A DNA stretch of 64,000 bases from an uncultured Clostridia bacterium (GCA_944384905.1 CALWVE010000031.1:62001-126000), one strand, 5' to 3'; counted from the stretch's first letter, positions 16,502-25,681 are shown. Notes: a model not told the origin generated them from the letters alone. Translations and numbers: made by a program.

Positions 16502-16522
16502 TTTTTGGAAGGGGAGAATGCT

Positions 16523-17302
16523 ATGCAGTACAGTAAAGTTGAAATCTGCGGTGTCAATACCGCGAAGCTGAAAGTGCTCACGGAACGCGAAAAAACCATG
16601 CTTTTGAAACAGATGCACTGCGGAGATCCGGATTTGGAACAGGAAGCCCGCGACGAACTGATCCGCGGCAATCTTCGGTTAGTGCTCAGCGTGATTCAGC
16701 GCTTTTCCAATCGCGGAGAAAATCCCGACGATTTGTTTCAGGTTGGCTGCATCGGTCTGATGAAAGCCATCGATCATTTCGATCTGACACAGGGCGTACA
16801 GTTTTCAACGTACGGCGTTCCTATGATCATCGGCGAAGTGCGGCGGTTTTTGCGTGATAACAACAGTGTGCGCGTCAGCCGTTCTTTGCGCGATTTAGCT
16901 TATAAAGCCATGCAATGCCGTGAAAAGCTGACCAACGAAAAGGGGCGGGAACCGACCGTGGAAGAAATCTCGGCCGTTCTTCAGCTGCCGGCGGAAGATA
17001 TTGTATTGGCGCTGGAAGCAATTGTTGAACCTATCTCCCTGTATGAGCCTGTTTTTTCCGACGGTGGCGACACCATTTATGTGATGGATCAGATCGGCGA
17101 TGGCAACGACGGCGACTGGATTGACGAAATTGCGCTGAAAGAAGCCGTCCATGATTTGGGGGAACGCGAGAAAAAAATTTTGACCATGCGGTTTTTCCAG
17201 GGGAAAACGCAGATGGAAGTAGCCCAGGCAATTCACATCAGCCAGGCGCAGGTCTCCCGGCTGGAAAAAGGAGCGCTTGAAAAAATCAAGGGCGAATTAT
17301 AA
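16523..17302 (+). CDS. sigG: Sporulation sigma factor SigG
   Basis: RNA polymerase sigma factor of the late forespore. The 259 residues align closely with Bacillus SigG: KVEICGVNTAKL at the start, region 2 (GNLRLVLSVIQRF...DLFQVGCIGLMKAIDHFD), YGVPMIIGEVRRFLRDNNSVRVSRSLRD, and region 4 (FFQGKTQMEVAQAIHISQAQVSRLEKGAL). KVEICGV and VRVSRSLRD separate it from SigF and SigE. The ATG at 16523 follows GGAAGGGGAG; a TTG six codons earlier overlaps that site. It stands alone between dnaD and a transporter rather than after spoIIGA-sigE. Confidence 0.96.
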   Translation: MQYSKVEICGVNTAKLKVLTEREKTMLLKQMHCGDPDLEQEARDELIRGNLRLVLSVIQRFSNRGENPDDLFQVGCIGLMKAIDHFDLTQGVQFSTYGVPMIIGEVRRFLRDNNSVRVSRSLRDLAYKAMQCREKLTNEKGREPTVEEISAVLQLPAEDIVLALEAIVEPISLYEPVFSDGGDTIYVMDQIGDGNDGDWIDEIALKEAVHDLGEREKKILTMRFFQGKTQMEVAQAIHISQAQVSRLEKGALEKIKGEL

Positions 17303-17314
17303 TTATAAATAAAA

Positions 17315-17349
17315 ACGGAAGAGTCCATGCTTATCGTGGACTCTTCCGT
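17315..17349. terminator. Bidirectional terminator between sigG and the UMF1 transporter
   Basis: Perfect 13-base stem ACGGAAGAGTCCA / TGGACTCTTCCGT with a nine-base loop. TTTTTATT follows on the minus strand and ATCTTTATT on the plus strand. Confidence 0.9.
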
Positions 17350-17363
17350 ATCTTTATTGAGGT

Positions 17364-18677
17364 TTAAGAATTGGTTTTGGCCTGTGCCGAATCACTTTCC
17401 GCAGCGCGGAAATGCTTGCCGCCAACAGTCAAAATAACCCAACCCACGGCAAAGAGAATCATCAAGCTGAGAACGCCGATCGAGTTGCGTCCGGTCAGCT
17501 GAGTGAACACCGCCACCAGAACAGGGCCAATCACGGCGGCAAACTTGCCGAAAATATCAAAGAAGCCGAAATATTCATTCGAACGGCTCGGCGGAATCAG
17601 TTTGCCGAAATACGAGCGACTCAAAGCCTGAATACCGCCCTGTACCGTACCCACACAGAAAGCGAGAATCCAGAACAGTGTCTGGCTTAATTGCAGAGCA
17701 TTGGGATCGCCTTCGTTTTGCTCAATGTTGTAGCCCATAAAGAAACCGATTGCGCAGATCAAAAAATAGATGCAGATCGCAATGCGGATCATGCGAATCG
17801 ATCCAATACGGTCGGCCAGGCGGGCAAACAGAATTGAGAAGGGAACCGCAACAATCTGCGTGACAAGCAGCGCCAGAATCATTCCGGTCGTGTCCAATCC
17901 CAGTTTAGAACCATACGAAGTAGAGATATTGATAACCGTGTTGACGCCGTCGATGTAAAAGAAATAGGCCAGCATAAACAGCAGTACGCCGCGGACTTTT
18001 ACAATATCGCGCGCCGTATGCCCCAAATTGACAAAAGCGGTTTTGACAATTCCCGTATCCGGACGCTCGACACTGTGAATCTGCCGCACATTTTTAAGGA
18101 TCGGAATGCTGAACACAGCCCACCACAATGACGTCAGCGTGATAACGATTTTCATGGAAAGCGCGCTGTAATCCATCAAAAGAAGAACGGCAATCGAGAT
18201 CAAAAACGGAATCGTGCTGCCGCCGATATAACCCATGGCGTAACCCCAGGCGGAAACCCGATCCATACGCTCCGAGGTGGTTACATCGGTTAAAAATGAA
18301 TCATAGAACAGATTGGCACCCATAAAGCCAATATACGAGAGAACGTAGCCGACCAGCATCATGCGGTAATTCTCTACAAAAGCGTTTGCAAACGTACAAC
18401 CCACGCCCAAAACAAGGAAAACGCTGAAGAGCTTTTTCTTCATGCCGCTGTAGTCGCCCACCGAACCCAAAACAGGGGCAAGCAGCGCCACAATGAACGT
18501 AGCAACGGCTGTTCCGTACGACCACAAAACAACATTATCCGCACCGTTTGCGGCGCAAATACTGCCGAAATAGATGGGGAAAATGGCGGCCATCATGTTG
18601 GTGGCAAACACCGAATTGGCCCAGTCATACAGAATCCAGCTTTTTTCCTGTTTGGTAAACTTGATCTTGGATGCCAT
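17364..18677 (-). CDS. UMF1-family major facilitator transporter
   Basis: A 437-residue permease with about 12 membrane helices. YDWANSVFATNM near the N-terminus is the signature of the UMF1/Atg22-like branch of the major facilitator superfamily. The typical loop motif between helices 2 and 3 reads GSVGDYSGMKK. Bacterial members have no agreed substrate; fungal Atg22 exports amino acids from vacuoles. GGAGG precedes the ATG. It follows mtaB by 27 bases in the leftward ABC-F-mtaB operon and ends at a strong terminator. Confidence 0.9.
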   Translation of the reverse strand: MASKIKFTKQEKSWILYDWANSVFATNMMAAIFPIYFGSICAANGADNVVLWSYGTAVATFIVALLAPVLGSVGDYSGMKKKLFSVFLVLGVGCTFANAFVENYRMMLVGYVLSYIGFMGANLFYDSFLTDVTTSERMDRVSAWGYAMGYIGGSTIPFLISIAVLLLMDYSALSMKIVITLTSLWWAVFSIPILKNVRQIHSVERPDTGIVKTAFVNLGHTARDIVKVRGVLLFMLAYFFYIDGVNTVINISTSYGSKLGLDTTGMILALLVTQIVAVPFSILFARLADRIGSIRMIRIAICIYFLICAIGFFMGYNIEQNEGDPNALQLSQTLFWILAFCVGTVQGGIQALSRSYFGKLIPPSRSNEYFGFFDIFGKFAAVIGPVLVAVFTQLTGRNSIGVLSLMILFAVGWVILTVGGKHFRAAESDSAQAKTNS

Positions 18678-18704
18678 AAAAATCCTCCGTTCTTTATTCA
18701 GTCG

Positions 18705-20009
18705 TCAGCTTATAGATACGCTGTCCGGGCAGCAAACGCCCACACAGCCGCGGGTTTCATATCCGGTAATTCGTACCGTGCTGAGCTCTCCGGGTTGCAT
18801 ACCCGAAACATAAACAGGGGTATAATTCATGGTATAACCTTCTGTGGTACCGTCCGGCTGAATCGTTTCGGCCAAAACGGTTTCCAGGCGGCCGACCTGC
18901 TGCTTAAAGAAGGCAATCCGGCCTTCTTCGGCGGCTTCAATCATCACGCGGCTGCGGCGGGCTTTCTCCGCATTGGGAACAATACCGGGCAAATCATAAG
19001 CACGGGTCCCCGGTCTGCGGGAATAGGGAAAGACATGTACCTTTGCAAAGCCGATCTCCTTTACAAAAGCCACGGAAGCCTCAAAATCTTCTTCTGTTTC
19101 GCCGGAGAACGCCACCATCACGTCTGTTGTAATGGCTGCGTTTTCAAAAGCAGCGCGCAAATTTTGAACAATCTCGGCGTATTCGGCTGTTGTATAATGG
19201 CGATTCATCGCTTTCAGGGTTTTGTCACAGCCGCTTTGCAGAGATAAATGGAACTGCGGACAAAGTTTCGGCTGTGCCGCCAGACGGGCGATCACATCGG
19301 GCGTAAGCTGTTCGGGCTCGAGCGAACCCAGCCGGACCCGCTCAATACCGGGAACAGCACAGGCTGTTTCCACGGCATCACACAGATGCAGCCCGATTTC
19401 CTGTCCGTAAGCCGAAAGATTGATGCCGGTCAGCACAACTTCACGATAACCGCTTTGGGCAATGTCTGTGAGTTCTTCTTTCAGCTGCTGCGGCAGTTTG
19501 GAACGGATGCGTCCGCGGGCATAGGGAATGATGCAGTATGAACAGAAGCGGTTGCAGCCGTCTTGGATCTTCACAAAAGCGCGGGTGTGTTCCTGAAATT
19601 CGCTGACCTGCATAGCCTCAAACGGCATACCGGGCGTAAAATCAGGGACAAATACCGTGCGTTCGCGGCTTTCCATAAAGGCTTTCACCTTGTCAGGAAT
19701 GATCGATTTCTGGGCATTGCCGATGATCAAATCGGCTTCCGGAAGACTGGCAGAAGCCTCGGGGAACGCCTGCACCATGCAGCCGGTGAGTACGATCACG
19801 GCTTCGGGCGCATCACGCCGTGCCCGGCGGAGCGTCTGGCGGACTTTGTGGTCGCTTTCGGCCGTTACCGTGCAGGAATTCAGAATAATAACGTCCGGCA
19901 TTTCTCCGGCGGAAGCAGCCGTATCTCCGCGGTGCAGAAATTCTTCCAGGATCGCCTGCGATTCATATTGGTTGACTTTGCAGCCCAGGGTGATCGTTTT
20001 TATTTTCAT
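18705..20009 (-). CDS. mtaB: tRNA threonylcarbamoyladenosine methylthiotransferase MtaB
   Basis: Radical-SAM enzyme adding a methylthio group to t6A at position 37 of tRNAs that read ANN codons. The N-terminal UPF0004 domain starts ITLGCKVNQYES and supplies three cysteines for one iron-sulfur cluster. The radical SAM motif CNRFCSYCIIPYARGR lies near residue 150, and a TRAM domain closes the protein. ATG 20009 with AAAGTGG five bases upstream is preferred to a GTG three codons earlier. About 434 residues. The tail after GYETRGCVGVCCPDS carries extra cysteines. Confidence 0.95.
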   Translation of the reverse strand: MKIKTITLGCKVNQYESQAILEEFLHRGDTAASAGEMPDVIILNSCTVTAESDHKVRQTLRRARRDAPEAVIVLTGCMVQAFPEASASLPEADLIIGNAQKSIIPDKVKAFMESRERTVFVPDFTPGMPFEAMQVSEFQEHTRAFVKIQDGCNRFCSYCIIPYARGRIRSKLPQQLKEELTDIAQSGYREVVLTGINLSAYGQEIGLHLCDAVETACAVPGIERVRLGSLEPEQLTPDVIARLAAQPKLCPQFHLSLQSGCDKTLKAMNRHYTTAEYAEIVQNLRAAFENAAITTDVMVAFSGETEEDFEASVAFVKEIGFAKVHVFPYSRRPGTRAYDLPGIVPNAEKARRSRVMIEAAEEGRIAFFKQQVGRLETVLAETIQPDGTTEGYTMNYTPVYVSGMQPGELSTVRITGYETRGCVGVCCPDSVSIS

Positions 20010-20059
20010 AGAATCCACTTTCTGTTATATAGAATCAAATTTTGACAAACGTTGCCGGA

Positions 20060-21976
20060 TTATCCGTTGCCGGAAGTATTTTCTTCCAGCCAGGTTGTTA
20101 GATCCGACCATTGCGTCAGCAGGTTATCGGCCTCTTCTTTTAAGCGGCTCAGTTCCTCTGTGAGTTCCAGCGTCTTTACGTAATCGCTGGAAATTTCAGG
20201 GGTTTGCAGCGACGCATTAACTTCTTCGATACGCGCATCGGTCTCGTCAATCTGTTTTTCGCAGCGGGCAAGGGCCGATTTCTTCTTCCGGATTTCCGAT
20301 TCCCGCTCTTTGCGCAGTTTATAGTCGTTGACTTTTACAGCAGCCTTCGGCTGTTCCTTTTCTTCCTGTTGAATGCGCTTTTCCAGGTAAGCGTCGTAGT
20401 TGCCGATATATTCCGTTGTACCATTTTGGTCCAGATAATAAATCCGGTCTGCCAGCTTGTTGATCAGATAACGGTCATGCGATACAACCAAGAGCGTTCC
20501 GTCGTAACCCGCCAGCGCGTTTTCAAGCGCTTCACAGGAATCAATATCCAGGTGGTTGGTCGGTTCGTCCAGCAGAAGGAAATTACATTTTGAAAGCATC
20601 AGGCGCAGCAGCAAAATACGCGCCCGTTCACCGCCCGAAAGCCCCGAAACCGGTTTAAAGACGTCTTCGCCTTTAAAAAGGAAGACCGCCAGCGCGCTGC
20701 GCACTTCCGTTTCGGTCATCCGCGGATAAGAATCCCAGATTTCATCAATTACAGTCTTGCTTTCGTCCAAGCTGGTCTGCAGCTGATCGTAGTAGCCGAT
20801 GTCAATACCTGTGCCAAACCGGCAGAAACCGGTAGGGGAGGCATATTGCCCCAACAAAACTTTAAACAACGATGTTTTTCCGCAGCCGTTCGGGCCGATC
20901 AAGAAAATCTTTTCCTGCCGACGTACACGCAGTCCGGCGTTTTCAAACAGCTTTCGGCCATCAAACGAAAGGGAAAGCCCCTCGGCATCCAATACATCGT
21001 TTCCGCCGCGCTGGCTGGCATGAAAATTAAAATGAATGGAATCGGGCGCACTTTCCGGCTTGTCAAGCGTTGCTTTCAGCCGGTCGATCGCCTTTTGTTT
21101 GCTGGCGATCGTCACATAGTTCCGTTCCTGATTCCAGCGTTTTTGCTGTTCAATAATCCCTTCCAGACGTTCGATCTCTTTCTGGGTATTATCATAAACG
21201 CGCTGGCGGGCGATACGCTGTTCTTCTTTCAGCTGTAAGTAGGTCGAGTAATTTCCTTTATAAACCGTAAGGTGATTATGCTCGATTTCAAATGTTTTTC
21301 CGGTTACGCGATCCAGAAAATAACGGTCGTGCGAAATCACCACATAAGCGCCGTTATAGGTGCGCAAAAAATCTTCCAGCCACTCTACAGAAGGAATATC
21401 CAGATGGTTGGTCGGTTCGTCCAGCAGCAAAAGATTTGCGCCGCAAAGCAGCATTTTGGCAAGCTGCAGCTTGGCTTTCTGTCCGCCGCTGAGTACGCCC
21501 ACCGGCATGCCGATCTGTTCTTCCGTAAAGCCGAGACCCATCAGCGTACTGCGCGCACGGCTGCGGCAGGTCAATCCACCCTGGGCATTGAATCGATCGT
21601 TCAGCTCAGACTGTTTTAAGATCAGTTCATCCATATTTTGCGGATGCGTCTGCAAGGCCGCGGAAATTTCCTCGATCTCTTTTTCCATATCGAGCAGATC
21701 AGAAAAAACCGTCATCACTTCATTATAGGCGCTTTTATCCAAATCGCGGCAGACATGCTGTTCCATATAGCCAACCCGGGTGTCGCGCCCGGTGACAACC
21801 AATCCGTTGTCACAGTCGTATTCACCCGTGAGGATTTTAAACAAGGTCGTTTTTCCGGAACCATTGATTCCGACCAGTCCGATATGTTCGCCGTCCTGGA
21901 TTTCAAAAGAAACATCGGCCAGAACCACATCGGTTCCGAACATCTTTGTTATGTTTTGTGCCGTTAATCGTGCCAT
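20060..21976 (-). CDS. ABC-F family ATPase (two tandem ATPase domains)
   Basis: A 638-residue soluble protein with two ABC ATPase domains and no membrane segments, the mark of ABC-F translation factors that act at the ribosomal E site. Domain 1 has GINGSGKT near residue 36 and LSGGQKAKLQLA. The linker between domains (about 240-315) is helical and charged. Domain 2 has GPNGCGKT and LSGGERARILLL. Both Walker B ends are DEPTNHLD. A coiled-coil tail (about 540-630) resembles YdiF/Uup members. Some ABC-F proteins protect against antibiotics, but context with mtaB suggests a housekeeping translation role. Confidence 0.92.
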   Translation of the reverse strand: MARLTAQNITKMFGTDVVLADVSFEIQDGEHIGLVGINGSGKTTLFKILTGEYDCDNGLVVTGRDTRVGYMEQHVCRDLDKSAYNEVMTVFSDLLDMEKEIEEISAALQTHPQNMDELILKQSELNDRFNAQGGLTCRSRARSTLMGLGFTEEQIGMPVGVLSGGQKAKLQLAKMLLCGANLLLLDEPTNHLDIPSVEWLEDFLRTYNGAYVVISHDRYFLDRVTGKTFEIEHNHLTVYKGNYSTYLQLKEEQRIARQRVYDNTQKEIERLEGIIEQQKRWNQERNYVTIASKQKAIDRLKATLDKPESAPDSIHFNFHASQRGGNDVLDAEGLSLSFDGRKLFENAGLRVRRQEKIFLIGPNGCGKTSLFKVLLGQYASPTGFCRFGTGIDIGYYDQLQTSLDESKTVIDEIWDSYPRMTETEVRSALAVFLFKGEDVFKPVSGLSGGERARILLLRLMLSKCNFLLLDEPTNHLDIDSCEALENALAGYDGTLLVVSHDRYLINKLADRIYYLDQNGTTEYIGNYDAYLEKRIQQEEKEQPKAAVKVNDYKLRKERESEIRKKKSALARCEKQIDETDARIEEVNASLQTPEISSDYVKTLELTEELSRLKEEADNLLTQWSDLTTWLEENTSGNG

Positions 21977-22008
21977 ATTGATGCTCCGTGTTGAGTAATA
22001 CTACAAAT

Positions 22009-22037
22009 ATTATAAACAACGCCTGCAGCAAACGCAA
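22009..22037 (-). promoter_or_regulatory. Sigma-A promoter of the ABC-F-mtaB-UMF1 operon
   Basis: On the minus strand TTGCGT (22032-22037) and TATAAT (22009-22014) are 17 bases apart, 33 bases before the ABC-F start codon. Confidence 0.75.
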
Positions 22038-22081
22038 GCTTTTTACACAGGTTTAACGACTGTGCTTTTTAAAAACAGCCG

Positions 22082-22114
22082 AAAAAAAGAAAAAGGAGCC
22101 CGAAGGCTCCTTTT
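22082..22114 (-). terminator. Terminator of rpmB
   Basis: AAAAGGAGCC / GGCTCCTTTT stem with a four-base loop (22091-22114). Leftward it is followed by a long T-rich run. Confidence 0.9.
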
Positions 22115-22132
22115 CGTACGGTTTTACGCAAC

Positions 22133-22321
22133 TTAGACCGCGCGGGTAACTTTGCCCGAACGCAGGCAGCGGGTGCAGGCGTTAATACGCTTGGGAGAAC
22201 CGTTTACAACGGCCTTAACGCGCTTTACGTTGGGTTTCCACATCCGGTTGGAGTGTCTCTTGGAGTGGGACACATTGTTGCCGAAAACGAGCTCCTTGCC
22301 GCAGATATCGCACTTTGCCAT
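22133..22321 (-). CDS. rpmB: Ribosomal protein bL28
   Basis: 62-residue large-subunit protein. MAKCDICGKELVFGNNVSHSKRHSNRMWKPN is the characteristic beginning (shown here in part), with the CxxC pair of the zinc-binding form and a second CxxC pair (CTRC) near the end. The ATG at 22321 follows AAAGGAGG; the nine upstream in-frame codons contain that site and are leader. It is transcribed alone, divergently from the M50 protease gene, from its own promoter at 22380-22408. Confidence 0.97.
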   Translation of the reverse strand: MAKCDICGKELVFGNNVSHSKRHSNRMWKPNVKRVKAVVNGSPKRINACTRCLRSGKVTRAV

Positions 22322-22379
22322 GTCTGCACCTCCTTTATTAAATCCCAAGGGATTGATTTAAGATAAAACAACAGATATT

Positions 22380-22408
22380 AATATAACAGATGGCGGCAGA
22401 AAATGCAA
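22380..22408 (-). promoter_or_regulatory. Sigma-A promoter of rpmB
   Basis: On the minus strand TTGCAT (22403-22408) and TATATT (22380-22385), 17 bases apart. Confidence 0.75.
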
Positions 22409-22425
22409 GTTTTTTTTTAAAGTAA

Positions 22426-22454
22426 TTGTGTTTTTTTTCGTTTCGTATTATAAT
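22426..22454 (+). promoter_or_regulatory. Sigma-A promoter of the M50 protease-scpAB cluster
   Basis: TTGTGT (22426-22431) and TATAAT (22449-22454) 17 bases apart. It leaves a leader of about 85 bases before the ATG at 22546. Confidence 0.75.
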
Positions 22455-22545
22455 AACCCCTGTAAACCGAGCGGCAAAGCCTGAAAAAACAAGCAAAAAA
22501 TCAGGTGATGTCCGAAATCGATTGACATTGAGAAAGGGTGTTTGG

Positions 22546-23256
22546 ATGCTGAGAGATGCCATTTGGGGATTATTGAATGGCCAAAGCGTCGATTTTATCG
22601 ACGTCATGATGTACGTAGCATCGTGTATTATCGTTATTCTTCTGGTGTTGCCGCTGCATGAGTATGCGCACGCCCGTATGGCGCTGAAATTAGGAGACCA
22701 TACGGCTGAGTATGTGGGCCGCGTCACGTTTAATCCGCTGGCCAGCGTAGACCCGTTGGGTGCGCTGTGTATTCTTCTGTTTGGTTTTGGCTGGGCCAAA
22801 CCGGTTCCGGTCAATTCGCGTTTCTTTAAAAATCCCCGCCGTGACATGGCGCTGGTAGCTGCAATGGGACCGCTTTCTAATCTGCTTGCAGCGTTAGTCG
22901 GTTGTTTGTTGTGGTACGCTGTTTATTTGCTGGTACCGGTTTATACGGTGATGGCGGCGCAGGTGATAAGTTATTTCCTGCAATTTTTGCGGTATTACGT
23001 GCTGGTGAATATTTCGCTGGCCGTTTTCAATCTGCTGCCCATTCCGCCGCTGGATGGTTCCAGAATCCTTACGGCTTTTCTTTCGCCGCGGGCTGCGTAC
23101 CTTTTTAACCGCTATGAGCGCGAAATTTACTTTGTTTTGCTGTTTGCGCTGTTTTTCGGCGTTCTCAGTACGCCGCTGGGCTATGTAAACACCTGGTTTA
23201 TCCGTGGCGTAGATTGGCTGGCTTCGCTCCCGTTCAAACTGGCTGGGTTACTATAA
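22546..23256 (+). CDS. Site-2 protease family (M50) membrane metalloprotease
   Basis: A 236-residue integral membrane protease. The zinc motif HEYAH sits in a membrane helix near residue 38, and the second metal-site motif NLLPIPPLDGSRI lies near residue 166, so the catalytic residues are complete. Five to six hydrophobic segments are visible. Substrates of these short, PDZ-free members are mostly unknown; their gene commonly precedes scpA. The start at 22546 follows AAAGGGTG. The longest frame starts 40 codons earlier, inside the promoter, and is rejected. Confidence 0.92.
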   Translation: MLRDAIWGLLNGQSVDFIDVMMYVASCIIVILLVLPLHEYAHARMALKLGDHTAEYVGRVTFNPLASVDPLGALCILLFGFGWAKPVPVNSRFFKNPRRDMALVAAMGPLSNLLAALVGCLLWYAVYLLVPVYTVMAAQVISYFLQFLRYYVLVNISLAVFNLLPIPPLDGSRILTAFLSPRAAYLFNRYEREIYFVLLFALFFGVLSTPLGYVNTWFIRGVDWLASLPFKLAGLL

Positions 23257-23257
23257 G

Positions 23258-23980
23258 ATGGAAAGCTTTTCTTATAAATTAGAGGTTTTTGAAGGCCCGC
23301 TGGATCTTTTGCTGACACTGCTTTCCAAAAATAAGGTTAGTATTTTCGAAATCTCCATTTCGAAACTGCTTTCTCAATATATGGAACAGATCCATCGAAT
23401 GGAAGAAAACGATATGGAAGTGGCCAGCGAATTTCTGGAAATGGCGGCGCGGCTGGTTCAGATCAAAACGGCTTCGCTGCTGCCTCGCCCGGAAGAGGAA
23501 GAGGCACTACGTCAGGAATTGGCCGGCCAGCTGATCGAATACGAGGCCTGCCGCAGGACGGCGGCAGAGCTGGGTAAGCTCGCCTGTTTTGATCGATTCG
23601 TGCGTGAACCGATGGTCTTTCCCAAGCGCACGGTTTTTGAAGGGCATATCGATCCGCAAACGCTTCTGAACGCGCTGGCGGCGGCCGGGGGACATGCCCG
23701 GCGGGAAGTTGTTTCGCAGGATACATTTTCTCCGCTGGTCAGTAAGCCGGTTGTGTCTGTTTCTTCTCAGATCGTTTATGTACTGCGCTGTTTATGGAAA
23801 ACCGGACGAGCCGCTTACCGGCAGATTTTTCAGGCAAAAAAAGAGCGATCTGCCCGTGTGGCCGCCTTTTTGGCGCTGCTCGAGCTGATTAAAGGCAAAC
23901 GTGTGCGTGTTGAAGGTTCATCGGAAGATCCGGTACTCGTTTTGCAGAAGGGAGATCGTCGTTGGAGATCAAAAACATAA
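23258..23980 (+). CDS. scpA: Segregation and condensation protein ScpA
   Basis: Kleisin subunit of the SMC condensin complex that compacts and separates chromosomes. 240 residues, with the diagnostic N-terminus YKLEVFEGPLDLLLTLL and the helix VASEFLEMAARLVQIKTASLLP. The C-terminal winged helix (VAAFLALLELIKGKRVRVEG) would contact the SMC head. The ATG is one base after the upstream stop with little Shine-Dalgarno, so translation is coupled. It overlaps scpB by 19 bases. Confidence 0.96.
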   Translation: MESFSYKLEVFEGPLDLLLTLLSKNKVSIFEISISKLLSQYMEQIHRMEENDMEVASEFLEMAARLVQIKTASLLPRPEEEEALRQELAGQLIEYEACRRTAAELGKLACFDRFVREPMVFPKRTVFEGHIDPQTLLNALAAAGGHARREVVSQDTFSPLVSKPVVSVSSQIVYVLRCLWKTGRAAYRQIFQAKKERSARVAAFLALLELIKGKRVRVEGSSEDPVLVLQKGDRRWRSKT

Positions 23981-24516
23981 AAGCGGCGGCAGAAGCCGTT
24001 TTGTTCGCCTGTGCGGAACCCTTACCGGTGGAACGGCTGGCCGAGGTGCTTTCGCTGACGATGGAAGAAACCGAACAGGTCATCCGCGATCTGGAGGGGC
24101 GTTACCGCGGCGAAGAAAGCGGACTGCAATTGATTCATTTGAATGACGCCGTTCAGTTATGCACCAAACCTGTATATGGTGATTTCATTCGCGCCATACT
24201 TGAAGTAAAGCGGAATGCGCCGCTTTCGCAGGCCGCACTGGAAGTTCTGGCGGTTGTAGCCTATAATCAACCGGTTACCAAGGCGTTTGTGGAACAGATC
24301 CGCGGGGTGGATTGTTCCGGTGTGATGACCAGCTTGGTCAACAAAGGATTAATCGAAGAAAAAGGGCGGCTTGAATTGCCGGGACGGCCGCTACTTTACG
24401 GCACAACGCCCGACTTTCTGCGCTGCATGGGCGTTTCCGCTTTGGAAGAGCTGCCCCGGCCGGTTCAGCCCCAAGAAGAAAACGATTTGGAAGAGGACGG
24501 CGGACAGGAGGAATAA
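23962..24516 (+). CDS. scpB: Segregation and condensation protein ScpB
   Basis: Partner of ScpA in the SMC complex. The 184-residue protein has two winged-helix domains: AAAEAVLFACAEPLPVERLAEVL at the start and ALEVLAVVAYNQPVTKAFVEQIRGVDC near residue 95, the latter strongly diagnostic. The tail is acidic. The start is a TTG at 23962, seven bases after AGGGAG, inside the end of scpA. Confidence 0.96.
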   Translation: MEIKNIKAAAEAVLFACAEPLPVERLAEVLSLTMEETEQVIRDLEGRYRGEESGLQLIHLNDAVQLCTKPVYGDFIRAILEVKRNAPLSQAALEVLAVVAYNQPVTKAFVEQIRGVDCSGVMTSLVNKGLIEEKGRLELPGRPLLYGTTPDFLRCMGVSALEELPRPVQPQEENDLEEDGGQEE

Positions 24517-24518
24517 GG

Positions 24519-25208
24519 ATGATGATCCTGTATATCCTTTTGGGAATTGTAGCGTTGCTGCTGCTTTTTTTGCTGATTCCGGCCGGCGTGGATATTTACT
24601 ACGACGAAAAAGCACAGATCACACTGCGCTACGGCTTTATTCACAAGCGGATCGATCAGCGTGAAGAGGAAAAGCCGAAAAAACCGGTTCCTTCCAAGCC
24701 TGCAGCCCCAAGCAAACCTAAACCTGCTGCACAGAAAAAGCCGAATCCCGCTGTGGAATTTCTAAAAGAACTTCGCCGAAGCCAGGGATTTTCCGGCTTG
24801 ATGGAATTTCTGATTTCGCTGATTCGCCTGCTTACATCTTCGGCTTATCGGATTGTAAAAGATATTTCCGTTTCTCATCTGGATCTGTGGGTTGTCGTGC
24901 GCGGAGAAGACGCCGCACAAACGGCGATCCAATACGGAGAGCTTTGCAGCGTGCTGTATCCGGCTTTCGGTATGCTGTGCGCCGCCAAACCGAGCCGAAA
25001 TCCCCGAATCAGTGTAACCGCGGAATATGAAAAAGGGGAAACGCAGGGCGTTTTATCGGTTTCTCTGCGCATTTTGCCGTTGCTTTTGCCGGGGCACCTG
25101 TTGGCGCTGGCCTGGCGTTTTTTGATGCTTATTGTGAAAACACGTTCGGCCGATGCACAGCCGGATACCCAAAAGAAAAATGTGTCCGGCCAAGCGGCCG
25201 GCCGATGA
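24519..25208 (+). CDS. DUF2953 domain membrane protein
   Basis: 229 residues: an N-terminal membrane helix (about 2-23), a short strand, a Lys/Pro/Ala-rich linker (about 50-75), then the DUF2953 region with DLWVVVRGEDAAQTAIQYGELCSVLYP. A hydrophobic helix lies near residues 186-208. The function is unknown. The family is found next to ytfJ in spore-forming Clostridia, which suggests a sporulation role by context only. AGGAGG six bases before the ATG. Confidence 0.85.
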   Translation: MMILYILLGIVALLLLFLLIPAGVDIYYDEKAQITLRYGFIHKRIDQREEEKPKKPVPSKPAAPSKPKPAAQKKPNPAVEFLKELRRSQGFSGLMEFLISLIRLLTSSAYRIVKDISVSHLDLWVVVRGEDAAQTAIQYGELCSVLYPAFGMLCAAKPSRNPRISVTAEYEKGETQGVLSVSLRILPLLLPGHLLALAWRFLMLIVKTRSADAQPDTQKKNVSGQAAGR

Positions 25209-25240
25209 TAATAATTTTACAGAAAAGAGGATGAATTTCC

Positions 25241-25681
25241 ATGAGCGAACGTCCGATTGAAGGTATGATGAATACAACACTGGAAAAAATCCGCCAGATG
25301 GTGGATGTCAGCACCGTGGTTGGCGAGCCGATTGCGCTTCCGGACGGCACCACGGTCATCCCGGTTTCCAAAGTAAGTTATGGTTTTGCTTCCGGCGGAA
25401 GTGATATTCCTTCGAAACATCCCAGCGCATCCGGCTATTTTGGCGGCGGTGCGGGAGCCGGTGTAACAGTTACGCCGGTGGCTTTTATTGTTTCCAAAGA
25501 TGGCCAGCTGCGTATTCAGCAGGTTGAGCCCTATACCAGCGCGATGGACCGTGCAGTGGGCGTCGTGCCGGATATTGTGGAAAAAATCGGTGCTTTGCTG
25601 AATCTGGCCGCCGGGAAAGACAGCGAAGAAAAGAAATCTGAGCAGGCCGAAAACAAACCGGCCGTACCGGAAAAAGAATAA
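25241..25681 (+). CDS. ytfJ: GerW/YtfJ-family sporulation protein
   Basis: 146-residue spore protein of the GerW family; in Bacillus YtfJ is made in the forespore and affects germination receptor function. The conserved core VGEPIALPDGTTVIPVSKVSYGFASGG is followed by GGGAGAGVTVTPVAFIV. The last 25 residues are charged. GAGGATG precedes the ATG. It lies between DUF2953 and dacF. No clear sporulation promoter was seen directly upstream, so it may also be read from the cluster promoter. Confidence 0.94.
   Translation: MSERPIEGMMNTTLEKIRQMVDVSTVVGEPIALPDGTTVIPVSKVSYGFASGGSDIPSKHPSASGYFGGGAGAGVTVTPVAFIVSKDGQLRIQQVEPYTSAMDRAVGVVPDIVEKIGALLNLAAGKDSEEKKSEQAENKPAVPEKE

Noticed and set aside
22040..22075. 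A second terminator for rpmB (CACAG / CTGTG repeat)
   Set aside because: The stem is five bases, with no T-run in either direction; a far better terminator stands at 22082-22114.
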